64,000 bases of DNA from JAWVFM01 sp963843315. Lineage in GTDB: Bacteria > Actinomycetota > Thermoleophilia > Solirubrobacterales > 70-9. The notes under the pieces are model-generated. The model searched no databases. It was not told where the DNA came from and saw only the letters and a list, made by a program, of their open reading frames with translations. Both the position numbers and the translations under genes were made by a program. The stretch covers positions 62,001 to 126,000 of the forward strand of contig CAWJJU010000001.1 of assembly GCA_963843315.1 (NCBI GenBank). The letters run 5' to 3'. Positions 15,061 to 24,713 of the stretch are shown in pieces (positions within the stretch are counted from its first letter, which is position 1; the number at the start of each line of letters is the position of its first letter).

Positions 15061-15771
15061 CTAGGTCCGCTCGAGCGCTTCCCAACGGCTGCGGAAGAAC
15101 GCCACGGCTAGCCCGACCGGATCCCCTGCATCCACGAGCTCGGCGTAGTCGAGCTCCGCGCCGGTGAATCCCTTTGCGTTCCACAGCTCGCCCTCCACCT
15201 CCGCCGTCCAGGGGCCGACGTAGAGGTAGGGCTCGGGATGGTCCGCGTCGCCGGGCGAGGCGCCGTAGTTGGCGCGCTTTCCAGCCGGCTCGGAGCCCGC
15301 TTCGAAGGCGACGTCGAAGTGCTCGGGCCAGAGGTTCGTGGAGGACGTTTCGGCGTCGTCCGGAAGGGCGTCCCTCAGCCCGGCCAGGGCCTCGGCGGCG
15401 AGCTCGTAGAAGGCGCCCAGGGCGCGGGCAGAGGCGGCGTCGATGCCCAGGTCGGTCTCGTCTTCGGGCATGCCGTCACGGAACAGCTCCTCCCCCACGG
15501 TCCGCGCCGCCGCGGCGACGCTGGTGATCGGGGCGCGCGTCTCGGTGGAGTCGATGTCGACCACGATCTCGGGGCCCTCCACCCGCACCGTCAGCCTGCG
15601 GCCCTCGTGCTCGAACTCCGGCGTGCCGAAGCCGCCCGGCGTCACCGTCAGCGCGATCTCGTTCTGCGGCTTGCGCGCAGGCGCCACGACCTCCTCGGCG
15701 ACGCGGTGAAGCGCGTCGCGCGTGGGGGCGAATGAAGAGTCAAGCTCGGGGAGGCCCTCGTTCCTCACCAT
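15061..15771 (-). CDS. Conserved hypothetical protein
   Basis: 236 residues, soluble, no signal peptide or membrane segment. The N-terminal half is β-rich (NEIALTVTPGGFGTPEF, RRLTVRVEGPEIVVDID); the C-terminal half contains the conspicuous block LWPEHFDVAFEAG and NYGASPGDADHPEPYLYVGP, which looks like a conserved core. I do not recognise a function. The ATG lies inside one arm of a 14-bp direct repeat that flanks the two-hairpin element (15760-15837), so its 5' end has been altered by, or is regulated by, that element. Confidence 0.7.
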   Translation of the reverse strand: MVRNEGLPELDSSFAPTRDALHRVAEEVVAPARKPQNEIALTVTPGGFGTPEFEHEGRRLTVRVEGPEIVVDIDSTETRAPITSVAAAARTVGEELFRDGMPEDETDLGIDAASARALGAFYELAAEALAGLRDALPDDAETSSTNLWPEHFDVAFEAGSEPAGKRANYGASPGDADHPEPYLYVGPWTAEVEGELWNAKGFTGAELDYAELVDAGDPVGLAVAFFRSRWEALERT

Positions 15772-15837
15772 CAGATCACCTGCGGCCGCCGTTGGCGGCC
15801 TTACCTGCTGCTTTCGGAACGAAGTTCCTCACCATCA
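15760..15837 (-). repeat. Two-hairpin element, copy A, flanked by 14-bp direct repeats
   Basis: Read on the minus strand: hairpin 1 GGAAC-TTC-GTTCC (15828-15816), 15-nt linker GAAAGCAGCAGGTAA, hairpin 2 GGCCGCC-AAC-GGCGGCC (15800-15784). GTTCCTCACCATCA occurs exactly at 15760-15773 and 15824-15837 (period 64). A second copy with compensatory stem changes is at 50209-50272. The stretch could encode a 19-residue peptide (from MVRNFVPKAAGK), but the base-pairing evidence points to an RNA or DNA structure. Confidence 0.6.
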
Positions 15838-17799
15838 CACCAGCTCCGCGTCGGCCACGACCTCGACCATGGCCGGGCCGTCGTGCGCCAGCGCTTGCGT
15901 GATCGCGTCGTCGAGCTGCGCCGACTCGGTCACCCGGATTCCCAGCGCGCCGCAGAGCTCCGCGTACTTGGAGAAGTCCGGGTTGTGCAGGCTCGTCTGC
16001 CACACGTCCCACCTGCCCGCACGCTGCTCCTTGGCGATCTTGCCGAGCTGGCCGTTGTTGATCAGCACGTGGGTGATGTTCATGCGGTGCTTGACGGCCG
16101 TGGTGAGCTCGGCCATGTACTGGCCAAATCCGCCGTCGCCCGTGATCGCAAGGATCGGCCGCCTGCCGTCGGTCGCCGCCCACGCGCCGATCGCCGCGGG
16201 ATAGCCGAACCCGATCGAGCCCAGGTAGCCGGACATCAGCACCCGCTGCGAGCCGCGCGACTCGAAGTAGCGGCCGAACGAGTAGGTGTTGTTGCCCACG
16301 TCCACGGCGATCACCGCGTCGTCGGGTGCGAGCTTCGTCAGCGCGGCGAACACCGCCGCCGAGGCGATCCCGTGACCGCGGTCGTCGCCGGCCCGGCTCG
16401 CCTTCTCGGCCGCCCAGATCGCCCGGCGGTCCGCTACGTCACCGGCCTGGTCGGTCGCCTCCAGCTCGCGATCCGCGAGCGCAGCCGAGAGCGCCTCGGC
16501 GACGACGCCGACCTCGCCCCACACGGGGCATGCGACGCTGTGGAACTTGCCGAGCTGCATCTGGTCGAAGTCGACCTGGATGATCGGGTGGCCGGGGTAG
16601 ATGCCGGTGTGGTTGGCGAACGACGCTCCGAACACCAGCAGCAGGTCGGCCTCGTTCATCACCCAGCTGGCCACGGGGGTGCCGCTGCGGCCGAGGACCC
16701 CGCAGGCCAGCGGGTGGTCGTCGGGAATCTGCCCCTTCGCCTTGAAGGTCGTGATCACGGGCGCACCGAGGCGCTCCGCCAGGTCGATGACGGGCTGCAT
16801 GCGCTCGCGCGCGCCGTGCCCGACGACGATCACGGGTCGCTTGGCCTTCGCCAGCATCTCGGTCGCCTTGTCGAGTGCCTCGGCCGGCGGCGAGATCTCG
16901 TCGGCTCCGACTCGCCCGTCGGGCGAGCCCGCCTCGGTGTCACGGGCGGGGATGGTCTGGACGTCGTCGGGGAAGATCAGGTGGGCCACGTCGCGACGCA
17001 CGATGGCGTTCTTCGCCGCGAGGCTCGCCAGCTCGGCGTGCTTCGAGGCGGGGAGCACGATCTGGCTCCACGCCGCCACCGACTCGAACGCCGCCGTGAG
17101 ATCAACCTCCTGGAACGCACCCGGGCCCAGCACCTGCTCCTCCACCTGCCCGGTCAGCGCGATCACGGGCGAGCGGTCGACCTTGGCGTCCCAGAGGCCT
17201 GTGAGCAGGTTGGTCGCACCGGGGCCGGCGATCGTCAGGCAGGCTGCGGGCTTGCCGGTGAGCTTGCCATAGGCCGAGGCCGCGAACGCGGCGGCTCCCT
17301 CGTGGCGGATGCCGATGTAGGAGAGGTTGCCCGCCTCTTCCTGGCGACGGATCGCGTCGGCCAGGCCAAGGTTCGAGTGGCCGACCATCCCGAACACGTG
17401 GCGCACCCCCCAGTTGACGAGGGTCTCGACCACTGCGTCGGAGACCGTGCGCTCATGCTCGGCGGGCGGCTCGACGCCCACGAACACGTCGCCCTCGCGG
17501 ATCTCCAGCGGATAGCAGGTGGCGGTGTCGTCGAAGGCGCCCGGGGACCCGCCCGTGAGCGGGTCGTAGTCGTAGCCGTGCCACGGGCAGCGCAGCAGGC
17601 CGTTCTCGATCGAGCCCTCGCCCAGGGGGCCGCCCTGGTGCGGGCAGCGATTGTCGAGAGCGGCGAACTTGCCGTCGAAGTGAACGAGCGCGCATGTCCG
17701 CAGCCCGGCCTGGACCGTCGTGACTCGCCCCTCCGGCAGGTCCTTCTCGCTGAGGACGCGATGCCACTCCAGACCGTTGCGCCCGTTCCCCTCGCTCAT
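15835..17799 (-). CDS. Rieske-thiamine diphosphate enzyme fusion (pyruvate oxidase/acetolactate synthase-like)
   Basis: About 654 residues. Residues ~5-105 are a Rieske [2Fe-2S] domain: NRCPHQGGPLGEGSIENGLL then RCPWHGYDYD (C-x-H, C-x2-H ligands). The rest is a full ThDP enzyme: Pyr domain with catalytic Glu in IRHEGAAAFAASAYGKLTG, central domain (VIVVGHGARERMQ), and PP domain with AITGDGGFGQYMAEL ending in VLINNGQLGKIAKEQ (GDG...NN metal/ThDP motif). Such enzymes decarboxylate 2-oxo acids; the Rieske centre suggests electron transfer to or from the active site (inference). Start ATG 17799 has AGGAGG 8 nt upstream, better than ATG 17832. Confidence 0.85.
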   Translation of the reverse strand: MSEGNGRNGLEWHRVLSEKDLPEGRVTTVQAGLRTCALVHFDGKFAALDNRCPHQGGPLGEGSIENGLLRCPWHGYDYDPLTGGSPGAFDDTATCYPLEIREGDVFVGVEPPAEHERTVSDAVVETLVNWGVRHVFGMVGHSNLGLADAIRRQEEAGNLSYIGIRHEGAAAFAASAYGKLTGKPAACLTIAGPGATNLLTGLWDAKVDRSPVIALTGQVEEQVLGPGAFQEVDLTAAFESVAAWSQIVLPASKHAELASLAAKNAIVRRDVAHLIFPDDVQTIPARDTEAGSPDGRVGADEISPPAEALDKATEMLAKAKRPVIVVGHGARERMQPVIDLAERLGAPVITTFKAKGQIPDDHPLACGVLGRSGTPVASWVMNEADLLLVFGASFANHTGIYPGHPIIQVDFDQMQLGKFHSVACPVWGEVGVVAEALSAALADRELEATDQAGDVADRRAIWAAEKASRAGDDRGHGIASAAVFAALTKLAPDDAVIAVDVGNNTYSFGRYFESRGSQRVLMSGYLGSIGFGYPAAIGAWAATDGRRPILAITGDGGFGQYMAELTTAVKHRMNITHVLINNGQLGKIAKEQRAGRWDVWQTSLHNPDFSKYAELCGALGIRVTESAQLDDAITQALAHDGPAMVEVVADAELV

Positions 17800-17882
17800 C
17801 CGGAAGTCCTCCTCTCCTCCGCCATCCAGCATTGCACGGCAGTCGCTCGGGGACCGAGCGCGTTACACCGGGCCCGAGGCGG

Positions 17883-18044
17883 CTACGGGCGGAGCTTCGC
17901 GAGAAGCGGCTGGGCGGCGCGGATCGTCATGCCGACGGTCAGGACGCCGAGGAAGATCACCGTGCTCAGGGCGCCGCCGAGGCCGAAGGCGTACCCCGTG
18001 ACGAGCCCGGAGAGTGCGATCACAAGTGTGACGAGCAGCAGCAC
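17883..18044 (-). CDS. Small two-segment membrane protein
   Basis: 53-residue reading frame starting at GTG 18044, 10 nt after the trpA stop. It is almost wholly hydrophobic: segment 1 LLLVTLVIALSGLVTGYAFG, segment 2 LSTVIFLGVLTVGMTI, then a short basic tail RAAQPLLAKLRP. Two membrane spans linked by a Gly-rich turn are predicted. It probably rides on the trpFBA transcript. No clear ribosome binding site and no recognised family, so it may be a small accessory protein or a fortuitous frame. Confidence 0.5.
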   Translation of the reverse strand: MLLLVTLVIALSGLVTGYAFGLGGALSTVIFLGVLTVGMTIRAAQPLLAKLRP

Positions 18045-18054
18045 GGCCGGGAAT

Positions 18055-18873
18055 CTACGACATCGCGTCCCGTGCCGCCCGCAGGAAGCTCGAGACGGCG
18101 GCGACCGCAGCGTCAGCGCCGTCCGCGTCCGCCACCTCGCGGACCAGGCGGGTGCCGACGATCACTCCGTCCGCGAATCGCCCGACGGCAGCGGCCTGCT
18201 CGGGCGTGCCGATCCCGAACCCCACGGCAACCGGCACCCCGGCGTCTTCCTGAGTCGCCTCGACGAGCTCGGCAAGATGGCCGGGGACGTCGCTGCGCTC
18301 GCCGGTGACGCGGGTGTCGGAGACGAGGTAGATGAACCCGCGCGCCGCGCCCGCGATCTCACGCCGGCGCTCGGGCGGCGTCGTCGGCGCCACGAGCGGG
18401 ATGAGCGCAAGGCCGGCCTCCCAGAGCGCGGCGGCGACCTCGCCGGCCTCCTCCGGCGGCAGGTCGGGCACGATCGCGCCCGCCGCGCCGGCGGCGGCCA
18501 GCCTGCGGGCAACCTCGGCGGGCCCAACGGCGAGGACCATGTTCGCGTAGACCATCGGGACGACGGGCAGGCGCGAGGAGACCGACGCGCACACCTCGAG
18601 CACCCCGGTCAGCGTCGCCCCAGCCTCGAGCGCTCTGGTCGCGGCGTCGTGGATCACCGGCCCGTCCGCCAGCGGGTCCGAGAACGGGACGCCGAGCTCG
18701 ATCAGGTCGGCGCCCGCGTCGGCGTAGGCCGCCGCGATGGCGCGGGAGCTATCCAAGTCGGGAAAGCCGCCCATCAGGTAGGGCATGAGCGCCGCCCGCC
18801 CCTCCGAGCGCGCGGCGGCGAAGGCTGCGGCTATCCGCCCGGCGCCGGTTGCCGGCGCGGCGGCATCAGCCAT
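18055..18873 (-). CDS. trpA: Tryptophan synthase α subunit
   Basis: 272 residues; cleaves indole-3-glycerol phosphate to indole and glyceraldehyde 3-phosphate inside the α2β2 complex. TIM-barrel motifs PYLMGGFPDLDSSRAIAAAY, LIELGVPFSDPLADGPVIHD (catalytic Glu in the LIELG strand), IVPDLPPEEAGEVAAALWEA (catalytic Asp in PDLP) and YLVSDTRVTGER are all present. Overlaps trpB by 8 bp. Last recognised trp gene of the cluster. Confidence 0.96.
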   Translation of the reverse strand: MADAAAPATGAGRIAAAFAAARSEGRAALMPYLMGGFPDLDSSRAIAAAYADAGADLIELGVPFSDPLADGPVIHDAATRALEAGATLTGVLEVCASVSSRLPVVPMVYANMVLAVGPAEVARRLAAAGAAGAIVPDLPPEEAGEVAAALWEAGLALIPLVAPTTPPERRREIAGAARGFIYLVSDTRVTGERSDVPGHLAELVEATQEDAGVPVAVGFGIGTPEQAAAVGRFADGVIVGTRLVREVADADGADAAVAAVSSFLRAARDAMS

Positions 18874-20050
18874 CCAGCTTCTCCAGGTGGGCGACGGCCT
18901 CGGCGAGGTCCTTGTCTCCCCTGCCGCTCAGGCAGACCACGTCCAGGCCATCTCCAGCGTCCGAGCGTTCAGCGAGCAGCCAGGCGATCGCGTGGCTGGG
19001 CTCGAGCGCGGGGATGATGCCCTCGAGCCGCGCCAGCTCCCGGAAGGCGCGGGCGGCGTCGTCGTCGGTCACCGCGACGTAGCGGGCCCGCCCGGAGTCA
19101 CGGAGATGGGCGTGCTCGGGCCCGACGCCCGGGTAGTCCAGGCCGGCGGAGATCGAGTGTGCCTCGAGGATCTGGCCGTCCTCGTCGGCCAGGACCGACG
19201 ACAGCGCGCCGTGCAAAACGCCGGTGCGGCCGGCCGTGAGCGAGGCGCCGTGGCGCCCGGTGCCGAGCCCCTCGCCCGCAGCCTCGACGCCGATCAGCTC
19301 GACCGGGTCGTCGAGGAAGGGATAGAAGGAGCCGATCGAGTTCGAGCCCCCGCCCACGCACGCGATCACGCGGTCCGGCAGGCGGCCGGCCGCGGTCTGC
19401 ACCTGCTCGCGCGCCTCGTCGCCGATGACCCGCTGGAGGTCGCGGACGAGGGTCGGGTACGGAGCCGGGCCCACCGCCGAGCCGATGATGTAATGGGTCG
19501 TGCGCACGTTGGCCACCCAGTCGCGGATCGCCGCGCTCACGGCCTCCTTGAGCGTGCGCGCTCCGGCCTCCACCGGAGCGACCTCGGCACCGAGGAGCCG
19601 CATCCGCTCGACGTTCGGCGCCTGGCGGCGCATGTCCTCGACGCCCATGTAGACCACGCACTCGAGACCGAGCAGCGCGCAGGCGGTGGCCGACGCGACA
19701 CCGTGCTGGCCTGCGCCGGTCTCGGCGATGATCCTCGACTTGCCCATGCGGACGGCCAGGAGCGCCTGGCCCATGGCGTTGTTGATCTTGTGGGCGCCGG
19801 TGTGGGCGAGGTCCTCGCGCTTCAGGTACACGGTCCGCCCGACGCGCTCGGAGAGGCGCTGGGCGAGATAGAGGGGCGTGGGCCGCCCGATGAAGTCCCG
19901 CTGTAACCGCTTCAGCTCGGCGAGGAACGCCTCGTCCTCGCGGGCACGCGCCCACTCCTCGGTGAGCTCGTCCAGCGCGGCCATCAGCACCTCGGGCACG
20001 AAGCGCCCGCCGTACTCGCCGAAGCGTCCCTGGACGGCGCCGGCGCTCAC
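18866..20050 (-). CDS. trpB: Tryptophan synthase β subunit
   Basis: 394 residues; PLP enzyme joining indole and serine. N-terminal FGEYGGRFVPEVLMAALDEL, PLP-lysine motif LAHTGAHKINNAMGQALLA, VYMGVEDMRRQAPNVERMRL, and the PLP phosphate loop ACVGGGSNSIGSFYPF are intact; length is normal. Overlaps trpF by 4 bp (ATGA) and trpA by 8 bp, so the three are translationally coupled. Confidence 0.97.
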   Translation of the reverse strand: MSAGAVQGRFGEYGGRFVPEVLMAALDELTEEWARAREDEAFLAELKRLQRDFIGRPTPLYLAQRLSERVGRTVYLKREDLAHTGAHKINNAMGQALLAVRMGKSRIIAETGAGQHGVASATACALLGLECVVYMGVEDMRRQAPNVERMRLLGAEVAPVEAGARTLKEAVSAAIRDWVANVRTTHYIIGSAVGPAPYPTLVRDLQRVIGDEAREQVQTAAGRLPDRVIACVGGGSNSIGSFYPFLDDPVELIGVEAAGEGLGTGRHGASLTAGRTGVLHGALSSVLADEDGQILEAHSISAGLDYPGVGPEHAHLRDSGRARYVAVTDDDAARAFRELARLEGIIPALEPSHAIAWLLAERSDAGDGLDVVCLSGRGDKDLAEAVAHLEKLDG

Positions 20051-20697
20051 CCGCGCACCGCCTCGCGCTCTTCTGCAGAGGCGTTCGCGGCGGCGGCGAA
20101 GGCCGCCATGAGCCCGTGGTCCTTGATGCCGGGCGAGGACTCGACGCCGCTGGCGACGTCGACCGCGAACGGGTGCACGGCCGCGATGGCCTGCGCGACG
20201 TTCTCGGCGCGCAGCCCGCCGGCGAGGATGGTGTGCTTGCCGAGGCGCGAGCCCGCGAGCAGGTCCCAGTCGAAGCGCTTGCCCGTCCCGCCCGGCGCAT
20301 CCTCGCCGTGCGCGTCGAGCAGGTGGTAGGAGGCGCCGCGATAGGCGCGCGCGGCCTGGATGTCGGCGCGCGAGCGCACCCGCGTCGCCTTGATGACGCC
20401 CAGGCCCGTGCGGCGAGCCACCTCGCGGCAGAACTCGGGTCCCTCGTCGCCGTGCAGCTGGACCAGCGTGAGCGACTCGTTCTCGGCCGTGCGAACGATC
20501 TCCGCGATCGGGGAGTTCACGAACACGCCGACGACCTCGATGCGGCGGCGCAGGGCGGCGCCGATTTCGGCCGCGACGGCAGGATCGACCTCGCGGGGCC
20601 CGCCCTTCCAGTGATTCAGGCCAACCGCCCAGGCATTCAGGCGATCCGCCTCCTCGGCGTCCTCCAACCTGGTTATGCCGCAGAACTTGACGCGCAT
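20047..20697 (-). CDS. trpF: Phosphoribosylanthranilate isomerase
   Basis: 216 residues; third step of the tryptophan pathway. The start MRVKFCGITRLEDAEEADRL holds the catalytic cysteine (KFCGIT); the C-terminal phosphate-binding region is ILAGGLRAENVAQAI and DVASGVESSPGIKDHGLM with the catalytic aspartate. It is the first gene after a terminator hairpin (20761-20786), so it needs its own promoter within 20698-20760; none is obvious to the eye. Confidence 0.95.
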   Translation of the reverse strand: MRVKFCGITRLEDAEEADRLNAWAVGLNHWKGGPREVDPAVAAEIGAALRRRIEVVGVFVNSPIAEIVRTAENESLTLVQLHGDEGPEFCREVARRTGLGVIKATRVRSRADIQAARAYRGASYHLLDAHGEDAPGGTGKRFDWDLLAGSRLGKHTILAGGLRAENVAQAIAAVHPFAVDVASGVESSPGIKDHGLMAAFAAAANASAEEREAVRG

Positions 20698-20760
20698 GAC
20701 ACCAACGATACGGGGAGGATCGAGCGGCCGACCCGCCGGCCCCGGACGCGGGAGCAGATC

Positions 20761-20786
20761 AAAATGCCCACGGCGACGCCGTGGGC
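20761..20786 (-). terminator. Rho-independent terminator after htrA
   Basis: On the minus strand: GCCCACGGC, loop GTC, GCCGTGGGC, then ATTTT. Nine perfect pairs followed by a short U run, 43 nt past the proposed htrA stop. It separates trpE-G-D-C-htrA from trpF-B-A. Confidence 0.75.
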
Positions 20787-20828
20787 AAGTGACTCCGGCG
20801 GGAGCGGAGGAGCCGGCGGTGTTGTTGC

Positions 20829-22040
20829 CTAGCCGGTGGGTTCACGTTGGTGGGACGGTCGCCCAGGGTCACGCTCACGGTTCGGCTGCTGTCGCCGTGC
20901 TGGAGGGTCAGCGAGACCTTGTCGCCGGGCTGCTTGTCGGCGATCGCGTTGACGACGTCGTCCATGCCCTGGACCTGGTTGCCGTCGACGGCCGTGATGA
21001 TGTCGCCGCCGGCCTGGATCCGCTGGCCGTTGATCGACACCTGCGCGTCGCCGCCGTTGACTCCGGCCTGGTCGGCGGGACTGCCCTTCTGGACGGTCTG
21101 GACCAGGGCGCCCTCCTTGACCGGGAGGTTCAGGACGCTCGCCAGCTGCTGGGTGACGTCCGTGCCCGTGATGCCGAGGTAGGCGTGCTGGACCTTGCCC
21201 GTCGTCAGCAGCTGCTGCACCGACGTTGCGAGCCGTGTTGATGGGCACCGCGAACCCGATGCCGACGTTGCCGCCGCTCTGCGACTCGATCTGCGAGTTG
21301 ATGCCGATCACGCGGCCTGCCGCGTCGATGAGCGGGCCGCCGGAGTTGCCTGGGTTGATGGCGGCATCGGTCTGGATGACGTTGTCGATCTGGAACCCGC
21401 TGGGGGCCTTTATCTGGCGCTGGAGCGCCGAGACGATCCCCGCAGTCGCCGTGCGGTCGAGAGCGAACGGGTTGCCGATCGCGACCACGGGGTCGCCGAC
21501 CCGCACGCTCGAGGAGTCGCCGAAAGCCACCGGGTGGAGCTGGTCGGCGGGCAGATCGACCTTGAGAAGGGCGATGTCGGTGGACTCGTCCTTACCGACG
21601 ACCTGCGCGGGCACCGCGGAGGAGTTGTCGGCGTTGCCGAGCTGGACGGTCACCTTGCTGGAGCCGTTCACCACGTGGGCGTTGGTGAGGACGTGCCCCT
21701 GCTTGTCGATGACGAAGCCGGAGCCGGTCGCCACGCCCCCGCTCGAACCGCCGAACGGGTTGAACGGCGATGGCTGTTGCGGGGCCTGGGTCGCCTGGAT
21801 GAAGGCGACGCCCGGCGAGTCCGAGCGATAGATGTCGTTGACCGTGAGCGCCTTGCCGTCGCTGCTGACCGGCTGCTCAGGCAGCGACGCCGGCGCGAGA
21901 GCGGCGACCGGCGTACTGCTGGAGCTCGACGAATCGATCCAGCCGGCGGCGATGGCGATCCATCCCGCAGCGGCGACAACCAGGCCGCCGAGGAGGGCTG
22001 ATCCAAACGGCTTGCGTGCGAAGTTCTTGGCTCGAGTCAT
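20829..22040 (-). CDS. HtrA/DegP-type trypsin-like serine protease with PDZ domain (two compensating indels)
   Basis: Predicted 403 residues. One N-terminal membrane segment (FGSALLGGLVVAAAGWIAIA) puts the protease outside. Protease domain: catalytic His in HVLTNAHVVNGSSK, Asp in DESTDIALLKVD, Ser in AAINPGNSGGPLIDAAGRVI. The C-terminal PDZ domain (TGKVQHAYLGITG, ALVQTVQKGSPADQAGVNGG, DKVSLTLQHGDSS) is in another frame: a base is extra near 21221-21232 (NTARNV then VQQLLTTGK). A missing base near 20836-20845 would restore the first frame and end in NVNPTG at 20829, right before a terminator. It degrades or refolds damaged exported proteins. Its place inside the trp cluster is unusual. Confidence 0.85.
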   Translation of the reverse strand: MTRAKNFARKPFGSALLGGLVVAAAGWIAIAAGWIDSSSSSSTPVAALAPASLPEQPVSSDGKALTVNDIYRSDSPGVAFIQATQAPQQPSPFNPFGGSSGGVATGSGFVIDKQGHVLTNAHVVNGSSKVTVQLGNADNSSAVPAQVVGKDESTDIALLKVDLPADQLHPVAFGDSSSVRVGDPVVAIGNPFALDRTATAGIVSALQRQIKAPSGFQIDNVIQTDAAINPGNSGGPLIDAAGRVIGINSQIESQSGGNVGIGFAVPINTARNVGAAAADDGQGPARLPRHHGHGRHPAAGERPEPPGQGGRPGPDRPEGQSRRPGRSQRRRRAGVDQRPADPGRRRHHHGRRRQPGPGHGRRRQRDRRQAARRQGLADPPARRQQPNRERDPGRPSHQREPTG

Positions 22041-22119
22041 GAGCCGAGGATCCGGCGCCGCGCTAAATGCCCGCTAACCGGGACCTTCAGATCGATTAAT
22101 AGTTGGCCCCGGAGTTCCG

Positions 22120-22940
<821 letters not shown>

Positions 22941-22944
<4 letters not shown>

Positions 22945-23981
22945 GGCTCCGGCGGCGGGGCGAGCTCGCCGCTGCGCTCGACCAGACGAGCGAGGACGCT
23001 CGCGGCAGCCCCGGAGTCGATGGTCTCGCGAGCGCGCTCGACCCCGGTCGCCAGGTCCTGCGCGCCGCCTCCAACGAGGATCGCGGCGCCGGCGTTCAGA
23101 GAAACGACCTCGCGCGCCGGGCCGCGCTCTCCGGCGAACACCTCCCGTACCACGGACGCATTCTCCTGCGGGGTCCCGCCGGCGACCGCGGCGAGCGGAA
23201 ACGCGGCGACTCCCACCTCCTCGGGCGTCACGAACCATTCCTGGGTGCGCGCGTCGACGACCTCCACCACTCGGGTCGTGCCGGTCACGGTGAGCTCGTC
23301 CAGGCCATCCTCGCCTGAGACCACGAGAGCGCGCTCGCAGCCCAGGGCGACGAGCGCCTCGGCGATGGTCTCCTGGTAGTGGCGGTCGGACACCCCGATC
23401 ACCTGCCGGGTCGCCCCGGCCGGATTGGTCAGCGGGCCGAGGAAGTTGAAGACCGTGCGGACCGCGAGCTCCTTGCGGACCGGCACGACATGCCGCATCG
23501 CCGAGTGGTGGCGCGGCGCGAACATGAACCCGAAGCCGATCTCGTCGATGCACGTCGCAACGGCGGCGGGCGCGAGGTCGATCCGCACGCCGAGCGCCTC
23601 CAGGAGGTCCGCCGATCCGGACCGGCTCGTATGCGACCGGTTGCCGTGCTTCGCGACTCGGCAACCGGCGCCGGCCGCCACGAGCGCCGCGGCCGTGGAG
23701 ATGTTGAACGTGGAGGGCCCGCCCCCCGTCCCCGCGGTGTCCACCAGGGCCTCGTGAGCCGGCGCGACGGGCGCGGCAAGCCGGCGCATGGTTCGCGCGA
23801 GGCCGGTGAGCTCGCCCACCGTTTCGCCCTTGGTCCGCAGCGCGACGAGGAAGGCACCCGTCTGGACCTCCCCGGCGCGGCCCTCCATGATCTCGTCGAG
23901 GGCGGCCGAGGTGTGGTCGGCGGTCAGGTGGTCGCCGTTGGCGAGCGCGTCGATAGCGCGGGTCAGGACGTCGTTCGGCAT
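22941..23981 (-). CDS. trpD: Anthranilate phosphoribosyltransferase
   Basis: 346 residues; transfers phosphoribose from PRPP to anthranilate. The PRPP loop DTAGTGGGPSTFNISTAAAL, then VAKHGNRSHTSRSGSADLLE, FMFAPRHHSAMRHVVPVRKE and RTVFNFLGPLTNPAG are classic TrpD blocks. It is separated from trpG by a 168-bp structured gap (23982-24153), unlike the tight coupling elsewhere in the cluster, so trpD output could be controlled there. Confidence 0.96.
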
Positions 23982-24149
23982 CTAGATGATTGATTCCGAA
24001 TTCGCGTGCGTGCGGGGGCGCACGGGACCGAGCCGGGCGTGGGAAGAGGGCGAAGCCTGTACCGGTGGGTACAGGCGAGTCCCGATGACCGCGATCCGGC
24101 GACGGTATCCGTGCGTCATCCGTGCGTGCGGGTATTTGGGATCAGTCAT

Positions 24150-24153
<4 letters not shown>
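23982..24153. repeat. Intergenic unit with terminal inverted repeats and internal hairpins (trpG-trpD gap)
   Basis: Both ends begin CTAGATGAYTGATYCC (left from 23982 on plus, right from 24153 on minus; 14 of 16 identical). Inside is a perfect hairpin GCCTGTACC-GGTG-GGTACAGGC (24055-24076) and, on the minus strand, a GATGAC/GTCATC pairing. The unit spans exactly from the trpG stop to the trpD start. It could be a MITE-like insertion or a folded leader controlling trpD. No transposase is seen and it does not match the T-box consensus on the trp sense strand. Confidence 0.5.

Positions 24154-24709
<556 letters not shown>

Positions 24710-24713
<4 letters not shown>

Noticed and set aside
15776..15833. 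19-residue peptide MVRNFVPKAAGK...
   Set aside because: The same DNA shows paired, covarying stems shared with a second locus where this frame is not kept, so structure rather than coding is favoured.
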